From Blastococcus tunisiensis (GTDB lineage: Bacteria > Actinomycetota > Actinomycetes > Mycobacteriales > Geodermatophilaceae), in the NCBI RefSeq assembly GCF_900112815.1, contig NZ_FOND01000008.1, forward strand, positions 1 to 64,000: a stretch of 64,000 bases of DNA. Direction: 5' to 3'. Both the position numbers and the translations under genes were made by a program. The notes below the pieces were generated by a model. The model saw nothing but the letters and a program-made list of their open reading frames with translations, did no database searches and was not told where the DNA came from. Positions 33,341 through 42,366 of the stretch are shown piece by piece; position 1 is the first letter of the stretch, and every line of letters starts with the position of its first letter.

Positions 33341-33399
33341 GACTGCCTCCCGCACTCGACGTGACGACGAACGCTAGGGAGGCCGCGCCGCACGCGCCG

Positions 33400-34329
33400 T
33401 CAGCAGACGGACCGATGCCTGTCAGCCGCGTGCCGGGCCCGCCACGAGCCGGGCGTCTCCCCGTACACCGCCCGGAAGCGGGCGCCCAGGTGCGAGGCGG
33501 AGGCGAAGCCGAACCGGGAGGCCAGGTCGGCGACCCCCGTCCCGGGGGACTCCGCCAGGACACGGGCGCAGGCCTGCAGGCGCTGCCGGCGGAGGTGCTC
33601 ACCCGGTGTCGCACCGCCCGTGGTGAAGGCGCGGTGCAGCTGACGGACCGACACCGACAGCTGCCGCGCCAGCCAGGCCACCGACAGGGCGGGATCGTCG
33701 AGATGGCGCTCCGCCGTGCGCTCCGCGGCGAGCCGGAGCGCCACCAGCGGGTCGCCGGCCAGATCCCCGAGCGCACCGCGGAGCACCAGGTGCAGGACCG
33801 ACTCGAGCAGCCCGGCCAGGTCCTCGGTCTCGGAGCCCTGGGCGTCGAGGGCCGCCGACAGCACGTACGGGAGCTGACCGGCGACCGCCCGGGCCGCGCG
33901 CTGCAGGGGCACCGCGCGCACCGGACCGTCCAGGGCCGGGCACCGCGCCGTGACGTGGGCGGCCGGCAGCGCGACGAACAGCAGCGACGCCGGCCCGGGG
34001 TAGTCCACGGCGAAGCCCTCACCGGCCGGCACCACCACGAGCCGGTGCGGACCGATCGCCTCCGTGCCGCCCCGATGGGTGATGCTGCCGGTGCCCCGCT
34101 GCGCGAGCAGGAGGAAGACGCTCCCGGCCGCGGCGCCGTCGTCGTCCCGGCGGGACTGCAGCGGGCCGACCTCGGCGGAGACGAGCGCGACGCCGCCGAC
34201 GGAGACGTCGACCAGGTCGGCGCGGAAGCGCTCGGGCGCGGGCGCACGGAGCACCTGGTCCACCAGCGAGCCGCGCACGGCCTCGGAGAAGTGCGCCAGG
34301 CCCGCGGCTCCGGCGAAACGCTGCTGCAT
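33400..34329 (-). CDS. AraC-family transcriptional regulator
   Basis: This 309-residue regulator has an AraC-binding-like (AraC_binding_2) sensor domain at about 20-190 and two helix-turn-helix motifs in the C-terminal 100 residues (SVAWLARQLSVSVRQLHRAF; GVADLASRFGFASASHLGARFRAVYGETPGSWR). It is divergent from a short-chain dehydrogenase, with 74 nt between the starts, and lies upstream of the hydrolase-amidase genes on the same strand. It may control either group. Confidence 0.9.
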   Translation of the reverse strand: MQQRFAGAAGLAHFSEAVRGSLVDQVLRAPAPERFRADLVDVSVGGVALVSAEVGPLQSRRDDDGAAAGSVFLLLAQRGTGSITHRGGTEAIGPHRLVVVPAGEGFAVDYPGPASLLFVALPAAHVTARCPALDGPVRAVPLQRAARAVAGQLPYVLSAALDAQGSETEDLAGLLESVLHLVLRGALGDLAGDPLVALRLAAERTAERHLDDPALSVAWLARQLSVSVRQLHRAFTTGGATPGEHLRRQRLQACARVLAESPGTGVADLASRFGFASASHLGARFRAVYGETPGSWRARHAADRHRSVC

Positions 34330-34403
34330 CGGCGCATCCTGCCCCGGAACAGAATGCGGGGGAACCGGCTCGGGCAGAGTCGACGACAGCAGAGGAGATC
34401 CCC

Positions 34404-35234
34404 ATGGCCAGGACGTGGTTCATCACCGGCGCATCCCGCGGCTTCGGCAGGGAGTGGGCGATCGCCGCTCTCGAGCGCGGCGACAGCGTCGCCGCCACCG
34501 CCCGCGACACCGCGTCCCTCGATGACCTGGGAGCGCAGTTCGGCGACCGGCTGCTGCCCCTGACGCTCGACGTGGACGACCGCGACGCCGTGTTCTCCGC
34601 GGTGAAGGACGCCCACGACCGGTTCGGCCGGCTCGACGTCGTCGTGAACAACGCGGGCTACGGCCAGTTCGGCATGGTCGAGGAGATCTCCGAGGCGGAG
34701 GCGCGGGGCCAGTTCGACACGAACGTGCTCGGCGCCCTCTTCGTCGTCCAGGCGGCGCTGCCCCACCTGCGCGCGCAGGGCTCCGGCCACATCCTGCAGG
34801 TGAGCAGCATCGGCGGGATCAGTGCGTTCCCGAACATCGGCATCTACAACGCGTCGAAGTGGGCGCTGGAGGGGTTCAGCCAGTCGCTGGCCGCCGAGGT
34901 CGCCGACTTCGGCATCAAGGTCACGATCATCGAGCCCGGCGCGTACTCCACCGACTGGGGTGGCGCCTCGGCTCGGCACGCCGAGCAGAACCCGGCCTAC
35001 GACGCGTTCCGCGAGAAGGCGGCGGAGCAGCGCAAGGCCCGGGCCGGCAACCCGGGCGACCCGCTGGCCACCCGGGAGGCGGTGCTGCAGCTCGTCGACG
35101 CCACGAACCCGCCGCTGCGGGTCTTCTTCGGCGACGGCCCGCTGGGCATCGCCACCCGCGACTACGAGTCCCGGCTGGCCGAGTGGCGCGCGTGGGAGCC
35201 GCTGTCGGTCGCCGCCCACGGCCGCAGGAGCTGA
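34404..35234 (+). CDS. Short-chain dehydrogenase/reductase
   Basis: This 276-residue classical SDR has the cofactor loop TGASRGFG near the N-terminus, NNAGYG, the serine strand VSSIGG and YNASK as the catalytic YxxxK. ATG at 34404 follows AGAGGAG. It is divergent from the AraC gene, which probably regulates it. The substrate is not predictable from sequence. Confidence 0.9.
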   Translation: MARTWFITGASRGFGREWAIAALERGDSVAATARDTASLDDLGAQFGDRLLPLTLDVDDRDAVFSAVKDAHDRFGRLDVVVNNAGYGQFGMVEEISEAEARGQFDTNVLGALFVVQAALPHLRAQGSGHILQVSSIGGISAFPNIGIYNASKWALEGFSQSLAAEVADFGIKVTIIEPGAYSTDWGGASARHAEQNPAYDAFREKAAEQRKARAGNPGDPLATREAVLQLVDATNPPLRVFFGDGPLGIATRDYESRLAEWRAWEPLSVAAHGRRS

Positions 35235-35316
35235 GCCGCCCACCGGATGGGCGCGAACCGTGGTGACCGGAGGCGGACGACCACGGGGGCTGCGCGGATC
35301 GTGGTCGCCGCGGCGC

Positions 35317-35931
35317 TCACTCGGGGACGAAATTGCCGGTCTCCACCTCCCCGACCCGCTGGTAGGTCGTCATCAGCACGCCGTTGGGCGACACCTTGTG
35401 GTCGCTGAGCCGCCACGTGCGCGGGACGGTCCCCTCGCCGAACAGCCGCTTGCCCTCGCCGAGGGTGACGGGGAAGACGACCACCCGCAGCTCGTCGACG
35501 AGGTCCTCGCGCAGCAGCGTCTGGATCAGCCCGGCCGAGCCGTGCACCTGCAGCTCGCCGCCGTCCTCGGCCGTGAGCGCCCGGACGGCGTCACCGACGT
35601 CGCCCTCCAGCAGCTCCGCCGTCTCCCACTCCACCGAGGCGCGCGTGCGCGAGGCGACGTACTTCTTCGCGAAGTTGAGACCCTGGGAGACCGGGTCGTC
35701 ACTGATCATCTTCGGCCACGACGCGTAGAAGATGTCGTAGGTGCCGCGCCCGAGCAGGAAGTCCTGGGCCCCGGCGAACCAGGCGTTCATCTGCTCGCCC
35801 AGGACCTCGTCGAAGTGGGGGACGAGCCAGCCCTCGTACGAGAAGCCGCGCGAGGGGTCCTCCCCCGGGCCGCCGGGGGCCTGCATGACCCCGTCGAGCG
35901 TGACGAACGTGGTGACGACGAGCGGACGCAT
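35317..35931 (-). CDS. Dihydrofolate-reductase-like (RibD C-terminal) family protein
   Basis: This 204-residue protein has the RibD_C/DHFR-like fold: VVTTFVTLDGVMQAPGG at the start, FLLGRGTYDIF, LQVHGSAGLIQTLL and DELRVVVFPVTLGEGKRLF. Stand-alone members are NADPH-dependent reductases of unknown substrate, common in actinobacteria. It is convergent with the SDR gene, with about 80 nt between the stops and no strong hairpin there. Confidence 0.88.
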   Translation of the reverse strand: MRPLVVTTFVTLDGVMQAPGGPGEDPSRGFSYEGWLVPHFDEVLGEQMNAWFAGAQDFLLGRGTYDIFYASWPKMISDDPVSQGLNFAKKYVASRTRASVEWETAELLEGDVGDAVRALTAEDGGELQVHGSAGLIQTLLREDLVDELRVVVFPVTLGEGKRLFGEGTVPRTWRLSDHKVSPNGVLMTTYQRVGEVETGNFVPE

Positions 35932-36068
35932 GGGAACTCCTCTACCGGGCGGGCCGCCGTTCGGCCCCCTCGGTAGGACGTCGAACGGGCACGGCGCTCA
36001 TCGACACGGCCGCGAGAACCTTCTCGGAGAACGCCCGGAGCCGGCTCCCGGTGCACGGAGCGAGGGAG

Positions 36069-36977
36069 TCAGCGATCCCCGTCGTCGGCGCGGCGCGGCG
36101 GGCCGGCCCGCCGGTGCGGATGGGTCTTGACGCCGTACATCGCCCGGTCGGCGCGGCCGATCAGCTCGTCGGCGTCGTCGCCCGGGCGGCTCACGGCCAC
36201 CCCGATGCTGACCCCGATGGACAGCGGCCCCTGGGGGCCTTCCCAGGGGCGGCGCACGGCGTCGTCGACCTGCTCGGCGAGGGCGACCAGCTCGTCCGGT
36301 GCGCGCCCGTGGCAGAGGATCACGAACTCGTCGCCGCCGAACCGGGCCACCAGATCGCCCGGCCCTGCCAGCTCGGCCATGCGCCGGGCCGTCTCCGCCA
36401 GCAGCTGGTCGCCGACCGCGTGGCCGTGCCGGTCGTTGACGACCTTGAACTGGTCCAGGTCGCAGAACAGCAGCGCACACGGGACCTCGTCGGCCAGCCG
36501 GGCCCGCAGGGCGTCGAACAACGCGCCCCGGTTGGCGATCCCGGTGAGCAGGTCCGTCTGCGCGCGCAGGTGCAGCTGCGCCTCCCGGCGCCGGTCGTCG
36601 GTGACGTCGATCCCCACGCAGCCGATGGCGTAGGGCTCGCCCTGGTCGTCGCGGAGCACGGTGTTGCGCATCGCCACCCGTCGGCGCTCGCCGGCACCGG
36701 TGATCCAGTCCCCCTCCTGGGGATGGGCGACCCCGGTGGCCATGGCGCGCGCCACGGCGTCCTGGGAGAGGGCCACGTGCTCGGGGGCGACGTAGATGTC
36801 CCAGAACGGCATGCCCTCCAGGTCGGCCCCCGTCCGTGCGGTGAACCGCTGGAGCGCCGGATTGGTCAGCAGGATCCGGCCCCGCCCGTCGACGATGCAG
36901 AGCAGGGCGTCACTGCCCGCGACGAAGTCGCGCAGCAGCTGGTCCGGGAGCTGCGCCACCTCGGGGTGCACCGTCAT
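36069..36977 (-). CDS. PAS-GGDEF diguanylate cyclase
   Basis: This 302-residue protein has an N-terminal PAS domain (about 15-135, including GRGRILLTNPALQRFTARTG) and a C-terminal GGDEF domain with the intact catalytic loop RFGGDEFVIL. It should make cyclic di-GMP from two GTP. There are no membrane segments. No RxxD inhibitory site is seen in the usual place before GGDEF, so product inhibition may be weak. The preceding 137 nt (35932-36068) hold no recognised feature. Confidence 0.9.
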   Translation of the reverse strand: MTVHPEVAQLPDQLLRDFVAGSDALLCIVDGRGRILLTNPALQRFTARTGADLEGMPFWDIYVAPEHVALSQDAVARAMATGVAHPQEGDWITGAGERRRVAMRNTVLRDDQGEPYAIGCVGIDVTDDRRREAQLHLRAQTDLLTGIANRGALFDALRARLADEVPCALLFCDLDQFKVVNDRHGHAVGDQLLAETARRMAELAGPGDLVARFGGDEFVILCHGRAPDELVALAEQVDDAVRRPWEGPQGPLSIGVSIGVAVSRPGDDADELIGRADRAMYGVKTHPHRRAGPPRRADDGDR

Positions 36978-37123
36978 CCGGACGTCTCCCGCCGTCGGCT
37001 GAGCGCACGTCGTCGTGCGCCTGGCACGCGGACCGGGCGGTTCCCCGCCGTGCCCACGCCTCCCCCGACGATGATTCTGCGGCCATGCATGCAGGAGGCC
37101 GCAAGTGTTACTGCGGGTACGGG

Positions 37124-38206
37124 TCAGCTCCGGCTTCCGGTGAGCGTCGGGTAGTCGGTGTAGCCGACCGACCCGGAGGCGTAGAACGTCGCCGTGTCCG
37201 GTGCGTTCTCGGGATGCTCACCGGCCCAGCGCTCGACCAGGTCCGGGTTGGCCAGCACCGGGCGGCCCACGGCCACCGCCTCGGCGTGCGCGTCGCCGAT
37301 CAGCTGCACCGCCTCCGCGCGGGTGGTCACCGTCCCGAACCCGCTGTTGGCGACCAGCGGACCGTCGAAGCGGGCGCGCAGGTCCTGCACGAGGTCCCCG
37401 GCCGGTTCCACGTGCAACACGCTCAGGTAGGCCAGGCCCAGGGGGCGCAGCCCGTCCAGGAGGGCGCCGTAGGTGGCCCGCACGTCGGCGGGATCGGTCT
37501 CGAGGGCGTCCTGGATGTTGTGCTCGGGGGAGATGCGGATGCCGACCCGGCCGGCCCCGACGGCCGCCGCAGCCGCGGTGGCCACCTCGATGCCGAGGCG
37601 GGCCCGGTTCTCCGGGCTGCCCCCGTACTCGTCGGTGCGCTGGTTGGCCGCCGGCGACAGGAACTCGTGCAGCAGGTAGCCGTTCGCGCTGTGCAGCTCG
37701 ACGCCGTCCATCCCGGCCCCGACGGCCCGCTCGCAGGCGGCGACGATGTCGGCGGCGGTGGCGCGCACCTCGTCCGTCGTCAGCGCGTGCGGCACGGGGT
37801 AGGGCTCCTTGCGCCCACCGCCGACGTGCACCTGCCCGCGGATGGCGATCGCGCTCGGCCCGACCACCCGGGTGCCGGTCAGCTCGGGGTGGGAGACCCG
37901 GCCGCCGTGCATGATCTGCATGACGATCCGCCCGCCGCGGGCGTGCACGGCGTCCGCGACGCGCCGCCAGCCGGCGACCTGCTCGTCGGTGACGATGCCC
38001 GGCTGGCCGGCGTAGGCGCGGGACTCCTGGTTCGGGTACGTGCCCTCGGTGATGATCAGCCCGACGCCGGCCCGCTGCGCGTAGTGCTCCACCACGATGT
38101 CGCCGGGCACGCCGGCCCGTCCCGACCGCAGGCGGGTCAGCGGCGCCATGACGACGCGGTTGGCGAGCTCGAGGTCCCCGAGGCGGACGGGTGAGAAGAT
38201 GTCCAT
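37124..38206 (-). CDS. Old yellow enzyme-family alkene reductase
   Basis: This 360-residue FMN-dependent oxidoreductase has the NemA/XenB pattern: SPVRLGDLELANRVVMAPLTRLRS at the start, QIMHGGRVSHPE with the conserved histidines, ANGYLLHEFLSPAANQRTDEYGG and NSGFGT. It reduces activated alkenes or nitro compounds with NAD(P)H. A MarR gene lies 61 nt upstream on the same strand and could be co-transcribed. Confidence 0.92.
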   Translation of the reverse strand: MDIFSPVRLGDLELANRVVMAPLTRLRSGRAGVPGDIVVEHYAQRAGVGLIITEGTYPNQESRAYAGQPGIVTDEQVAGWRRVADAVHARGGRIVMQIMHGGRVSHPELTGTRVVGPSAIAIRGQVHVGGGRKEPYPVPHALTTDEVRATAADIVAACERAVGAGMDGVELHSANGYLLHEFLSPAANQRTDEYGGSPENRARLGIEVATAAAAAVGAGRVGIRISPEHNIQDALETDPADVRATYGALLDGLRPLGLAYLSVLHVEPAGDLVQDLRARFDGPLVANSGFGTVTTRAEAVQLIGDAHAEAVAVGRPVLANPDLVERWAGEHPENAPDTATFYASGSVGYTDYPTLTGSRS

Positions 38207-38267
38207 GCCCGGGGCAACCGGGGTGCGGCACGCGTCGATTCCGGGAACGGCACGGATGCGAGCCGCG

Positions 38268-38771
38268 TCACTCCGGTCCGGTCGCGGTGCGCTCCACGGC
38301 GGCGAGGACGTCGGTGAAGCCCGCGCGGTCGGCCTCCGGCACGTCGTCGAGGAGCCGGTCCAGCGTCGCCACGTGGTCGGTGACCGCCGCGTCGACCAGT
38401 GCCCGGCCCTGCCCGCTCAGTTCCACGACTCCGAAGCGGCCGTCGGCGGGGTCCGGGCGGCGCACCACCAGCCCCCGCTCCTCCAGCCGCTGCAGCCGGT
38501 TCGTCATCGCCGCCGGGGAGAGCACCAGGGCGCGCGCCAGGTCGCCGGGTGAGAGCCGGTAGGGCGCCGACGACCGGCGGAGCGAGGCCAGCACGTCGAA
38601 CTCGCCGCGGTTGAGGCCGTGCCGGCCCAGGGTGGCCGCGATCGCGCGGGACGCCGCCAGGTGGGCCCGGGTGAGCCGCGCGAACACCGCCATGGACGAC
38701 GGATCGAGGTCGGGCCGCTCGTGTCGCCACTGCTCGACCATCTGCTCCACGGGGTCCCCTTGGTCCGGCAC
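38268..38771 (-). CDS. MarR-family transcriptional regulator
   Basis: This 167-residue winged-helix protein (RPDLDPSSMAVFARL, EFDVLASLRRSSAPYRLSPGDLARAL, AAMTNRLQRLEERGLVVRR with a DGR wing) is clearly paralogous to the MarR protein at 52578-53144. GTG at 38771 is given; a GTG at 38750 has a better ribosome-binding site (AAGGGG). A large perfect palindrome lies just upstream. It is divergent from a SnoaL-like gene and upstream of the alkene reductase, which are its likely targets. Confidence 0.9.
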   Translation of the reverse strand: MPDQGDPVEQMVEQWRHERPDLDPSSMAVFARLTRAHLAASRAIAATLGRHGLNRGEFDVLASLRRSSAPYRLSPGDLARALVLSPAAMTNRLQRLEERGLVVRRPDPADGRFGVVELSGQGRALVDAAVTDHVATLDRLLDDVPEADRAGFTDVLAAVERTATGPE

Positions 38772-38782
38772 AGAAACAGTTT

Positions 38783-38819
38783 GACATCGAAATGATGACC
38801 GGTCCATCATTTCGACGTC
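38783..38819. promoter_or_regulatory. MarR operator palindrome
   Basis: Perfect 11-bp arms TCGAAATGATG and CATCATTTCGA flank ACCGGTC (38787-38815). They extend to 15-bp arms with one mismatch. The site lies between the divergent MarR (38771) and SnoaL-like (38856) starts. Confidence 0.85.
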
Positions 38820-38855
38820 GAAACGAACACGGGGACGATCCCTTGGAGGACGACG

Positions 38856-39269
38856 ATGCCGTCACCCCTGACCACCTGGTACGACGCCCTGGCCGCCGGC
38901 GACCTGCCCCGCGCCGCCGGCGCCCTGACCGAGGACACGGTCCTGCACGTGCCCGGCCGCAGCACCAACACCGGCACCTACACCGGGCGCGACGCCGTCC
39001 TCGGCTTCGTCGGCCACGCCGCCGAGGTCACCGGCGGCACGCTGGACCTGACCGTCCACCGGGTCCTCGACGACGGCGAGTGGGGCGTGGCGCTCTGCAC
39101 GTACACCGCCACCCGCCCGGACCGCGAGCGGCCGCTGGAGAACAACCTGGCCCATGTCGCCCGGCTGCGGGACGGGCGGATCGCCGAGTCGTGGCTGCAC
39201 AGCCGCGACCAGTACGCCGTCGACGAGTTCTGGGGCGACCCGGTGCCGGCGTCGACCGCCCTGGGGTGA
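38856..39269 (+). CDS. SnoaL/NTF2-like protein
   Basis: This 137-residue alpha+beta cone-fold protein (TTWYDALAAGDLPRAAGALTEDTVLHVPGRS, YTGRDAVLGFVGHAAEVTGG, AHVARLRDGRIAESW) resembles SnoaL-like polyketide cyclases and ketosteroid isomerase relatives. Many small members have no assigned reaction. ATG at 38856 follows GGAGGACGACG. Divergence from the MarR gene with a shared operator suggests MarR control. Confidence 0.82.
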   Translation: MPSPLTTWYDALAAGDLPRAAGALTEDTVLHVPGRSTNTGTYTGRDAVLGFVGHAAEVTGGTLDLTVHRVLDDGEWGVALCTYTATRPDRERPLENNLAHVARLRDGRIAESWLHSRDQYAVDEFWGDPVPASTALG

Positions 39270-39279
39270 CGGCTGGAAC

Positions 39280-39335
39280 GGCCCCGCTGCAGGAGCCCGC
39301 CGCGAGCGCGCGAGCGGTGGGGGGCAGCGGGGTCC
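39280..39335. repeat. Intergenic palindromic element / terminator
   Basis: GGCCCCGCTGC and GCAGCGGGGTCC form the outer arms around a GC-rich centre. It lies between the convergent SnoaL-like and ABC transporter genes. The right half (GAGCGG-TGGGG-CAGCGGGGTCC) resembles sequence at 1130-1166 just downstream of the RecQ gene. Confidence 0.6.
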
Positions 39336-39339
39336 CTGC

Positions 39340-41166
39340 TCAGCCGACGAGCTCGACCTCGCGCTCGGCGGTGCCGACCAGCCGGGCGTAGCGCCCGCCC
39401 CGGCCCACGAGCTCGTCGTGCGGGCCCTGCTCCACGACCCGCCCGGCGTCGAGGACGGCGATCCGGTCGGCGTCGCGCACGGTGGAGAGCCGGTGCGCGA
39501 TGGTGATCGTCGTCCGGCCCCGCGCGGCCTCGTCGAGGGCGGCCTGCACGGCCCGCTCGGTCTCGTTGTCCAGGGCGCTGGTGGCCTCGTCCAGCACCAG
39601 CACCCGCGGGTCGCGCAGCAGCGTGCGGGCGATCGCCAGCCGCTGCTTCTCGCCGCCGGAGAACCGGTGGCCGCGGGCGCCGACGACGGTGTCGTAGCCG
39701 GCCGGCAGCGCGGCGATCACGTCGTGCACCTGGGCCCGGCGCGCGGCGGAGACCATCTCCTCGTCCGTGGCGTCGGCCTTGGCGTGCCGCAGGTTCTCCC
39801 GGATCGTGCCGTGCAGCAGGTAGGTCTCCTGCGAGACGACGCCGACGACGCGGGCGAGGTCGGCCAGCGCCATGTCCCGGACGTCGACGCCGTCGATGGT
39901 CACCCGGCCGGTCGTCGGGTCGTTCAGCCGCGCGACCAGCGAGGCCAGGGTGCTCTTGCCCGATCCGGTCTCGCCCACGAGGGCCAGGGTCGAGCCGGCG
40001 GGGACCGCGAGCTCGACGCCGGACAGCGCGGCCCGGGGACCCTCGGGGTAGGTGAACCCGACGCCCTCGAACCGGACCTCCCCGCGGACGGAGGCGGGGT
40101 CGACCCGGACGGGCCGCGCGGGGTCGTCGATGTCGACGGGCAGGTCCTGGTACTCGAACACCCGGCTGAAGAGCGCCATCGAGGCGGTCAGCGAGACGCC
40201 GATGTCCAGCAGCTGCATGAGCGGGCGGAAGAGCGCGCCCTGCAGCGTGGTGAAGGCGACGAGGGTGCCGATGGTCATGCCGCCCGACGTCGCGGGCAGC
40301 CCGGCGGCCAGGTAGATCAGCGCGGGGATGCCGGCGAAGACGACGCTCATCGTGGCCATCCGCCACCGGCCGGCCAGCTGGGAGCGGACCTCGAGCGCGA
40401 CCAGGTCGTCGGACGTGGTGGCGAAGCGCTGCGACTGCGCCGGCCCGGCACCGAGGGTCTTGCCCAGCAGCACGCCGCTGATCGACAGCCCCTCCTCGAC
40501 CTGGGAGTGCAGGTCGGCCAGCGAGCGCTGCCGCTGGGCGGTGATGGTGCGGCGCATGCGGGCGACCCGGCGGGTCAGCGCGATCGCCGGCGGCAGCACG
40601 ATCAGCGACAGCAGCGACAGCCGCCAGCTGAGCACCGCCATGGCCACCGCCGTCCCGACCACCGTGGTCAGGCTGGAGGCGAAGGACGTCGCGGTCGAGG
40701 TGACCACCGACTGCATGCCGCCGATGTCGTTGGTCAGCCGCGACTGCACCTCGCCGCCCTTGGTGCGGGTGAAGAAGCCGAGCGACTGGCGCTGCAGGTG
40801 GGCGAAGACCGCCGTCCGCAGGTTGTGCATGACCCGCTGCCCGACCGTGGTCGACAGCCAGGTCTGGACGACGCCGAACACCGCGGTGACCACGGTGACG
40901 GCGAGCATCCCGCCGACCGCCCACAGGAGCAGCGCGACGTCCTGGTCCGGGATCGCCTCGTCGATGACCAGCCGGATGAGGAAGGGCGTGGCCAGGGCGA
41001 CCGCGGAGGACGCCACGATCAGTGCCACGACCACCCCGAGCTGCCACCGGTAGGGCCGGAACAGCGCGGCCACCCGGCTCCACCGCACGGGTGAGCGCTC
41101 GAGCTGCGCCTTGTCGGCCGGATCGGGGCTGCGGCCGGATCGCCCGCCACCACTTCGCGTCGTCAT
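39340..41166 (-). CDS. ABC exporter, fused membrane and ATPase domains
   Basis: This 608-residue half-transporter probably works as a dimer. Six membrane helices (about 35-320) precede an ATPase domain with Walker A GETGSGKST, the Q-loop VSQETYLLHGTIREN, signature SGGEKQRLAIAR, Walker B VLVLDEATSALD and the H-loop AHRLST. It resembles multidrug or lipid exporters. ATG at 41166 is used; a GTG six codons upstream (41184) is an alternative. A MarR gene is divergent, with a palindromic operator between them. Confidence 0.93.
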   Translation of the reverse strand: MTTRSGGGRSGRSPDPADKAQLERSPVRWSRVAALFRPYRWQLGVVVALIVASSAVALATPFLIRLVIDEAIPDQDVALLLWAVGGMLAVTVVTAVFGVVQTWLSTTVGQRVMHNLRTAVFAHLQRQSLGFFTRTKGGEVQSRLTNDIGGMQSVVTSTATSFASSLTTVVGTAVAMAVLSWRLSLLSLIVLPPAIALTRRVARMRRTITAQRQRSLADLHSQVEEGLSISGVLLGKTLGAGPAQSQRFATTSDDLVALEVRSQLAGRWRMATMSVVFAGIPALIYLAAGLPATSGGMTIGTLVAFTTLQGALFRPLMQLLDIGVSLTASMALFSRVFEYQDLPVDIDDPARPVRVDPASVRGEVRFEGVGFTYPEGPRAALSGVELAVPAGSTLALVGETGSGKSTLASLVARLNDPTTGRVTIDGVDVRDMALADLARVVGVVSQETYLLHGTIRENLRHAKADATDEEMVSAARRAQVHDVIAALPAGYDTVVGARGHRFSGGEKQRLAIARTLLRDPRVLVLDEATSALDNETERAVQAALDEAARGRTTITIAHRLSTVRDADRIAVLDAGRVVEQGPHDELVGRGGRYARLVGTAEREVELVG

Positions 41167-41201
41167 CCCCTCGATGCCGACCACCTCCCTCGTCGAGATA
41201 C

Positions 41202-41227
41202 TGAGGTTACCTCACGGTGTGGTAACC
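41202..41227. promoter_or_regulatory. Overlapping MarR-type palindromes, ABC exporter/marR promoter
   Basis: TGAGGTTACCTCA (41202-41214) is palindromic. GGTTACC...GGTAACC (41205-41227) forms a second inverted repeat with 7-bp perfect arms. Both lie between the exporter and MarR starts. Confidence 0.8.
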
Positions 41228-41252
41228 ACACCGCTCCCGCTACCATTCCCCC

Positions 41253-41669
41253 GTGACCGACGACGGGCCGGCCGACCTCGGCGACCTCCTCATGCGGGTC
41301 GCGCGCAACCAGCGCCGTCGCTTCCGCGAGGTGCTCGCCCCCTGGGACCTCTCCCCCCACCAGGCCCGTGCGCTCATGGTCGTCAGCGCCGAGGACGGGG
41401 TCCGCCTGTCCGACCTCGCCGACCGGCTGCACATCGCCCCCCGGTCGGCGACCGAGGTGGCCGACGCCCTGCAGGAGCGCGGGCTGGTGGAGCGCTCCCC
41501 CGACCCCGGCGACCGCCGGGCGATCCTGCTGCGGCCCACCGACGAGGGCCGGCGGGTCCGCGCCGAGATCGCCGCCGCCCGTGCGGCGGACTCCGCGGCG
41601 CTCTACGCCCGCCTCTCCGAGGCCGACCGCGCCGCTCTCGCCCGGATCCTCCGCACGCTGACCGACTGA
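41253..41669 (+). CDS. MarR-family transcriptional regulator
   Basis: This 138-residue winged-helix protein (LSPHQARALMVVSAEDGVRLSDLADRL, SATEVADALQERGLVERSPDPGDRRA) is compact. GTG at 41253 is the only start giving the full domain. It is divergent from the ABC exporter and probably represses it together with itself, releasing when an exported compound is bound. This is a common arrangement for multidrug exporters. Confidence 0.9.
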   Translation: MTDDGPADLGDLLMRVARNQRRRFREVLAPWDLSPHQARALMVVSAEDGVRLSDLADRLHIAPRSATEVADALQERGLVERSPDPGDRRAILLRPTDEGRRVRAEIAAARAADSAALYARLSEADRAALARILRTLTD

Positions 41670-41736
41670 CCGGGCCGGCCCGGGGCCTCCGACCGAGAAT
41701 CGGGCGAGTCGTCCACGCGGAACGGGGAGGTCCGAC

Positions 41737-42312
41737 ATGGCGGAGCAACTGGGGATCGACTGGGAACTGGCCGGGCTGGTGGCGCTGGCGACCGTGGCCA
41801 TGTACCTGACCCTGATCGCCTGCGTCCGCGTGGTCGGGCAGCGCAGCCTGTCGAACATGTCCAGCTTCGACCTCGGGTGCGCCATCGCGCTCGGCGCCGT
41901 CGTGGGCCGGACGGCCCTGCTGCTGGACCCCACGCTGCTGGTCGGCGTCGTCGCCATGGTGACCCTCTTCTCGACCCAGGCGATCCTCGCCCGTCTCCGG
42001 CAGAGCCGGTGGGTGGACCGGCTGATGAACCGGCCACCGGTGCTGCTGATGGCCGGGCCGCTGCCACTGCGGGACAACATGCGCGCCGGGCACGTCGCCG
42101 AGGACGAGCTGCGCCAGCGCCTGCGGCTGGCCGGCATCCGCCACCTGGACGAGGTGCGCTGCGTCGTGCTCGAGCGGAACGGCTCGGTGAGCGTCGTCCG
42201 CCGGTCGGAACCACTGGACCCGTGGCTGTTCTCCGACGTGCCCGGCGCGCAGCAGCTCTGCGGGCCGGCGCCCGCCGACCCGGGAGAGCGCGGCGCCGGC
42301 CGCTCCACCTGA
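41737..42312 (+). CDS. DUF421-family membrane protein
   Basis: This 191-residue protein has about three membrane helices in the first 90 residues. The YetF-type cytoplasmic domain follows, with RPPVLLMAGPLPLRDNMRAGHVAEDELRQRLRLAGIRHLDEVRCVVLERNGSVSVV. The N-terminal motif VVGQRSLSNMSSFDLGCAIALGAVVGR is characteristic. The family is widespread (YdfS, YetF, related to spore-germination proteins) but has no clear biochemical role. ATG at 41737 follows GGGGAGG. Confidence 0.85.
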   Translation: MAEQLGIDWELAGLVALATVAMYLTLIACVRVVGQRSLSNMSSFDLGCAIALGAVVGRTALLLDPTLLVGVVAMVTLFSTQAILARLRQSRWVDRLMNRPPVLLMAGPLPLRDNMRAGHVAEDELRQRLRLAGIRHLDEVRCVVLERNGSVSVVRRSEPLDPWLFSDVPGAQQLCGPAPADPGERGAGRST

Positions 42313-42366
42313 GGTCGGCGGCGCGTGGTCTCCCGGTCCGCGGCGACGTGGTGCGACGATGCGGCC

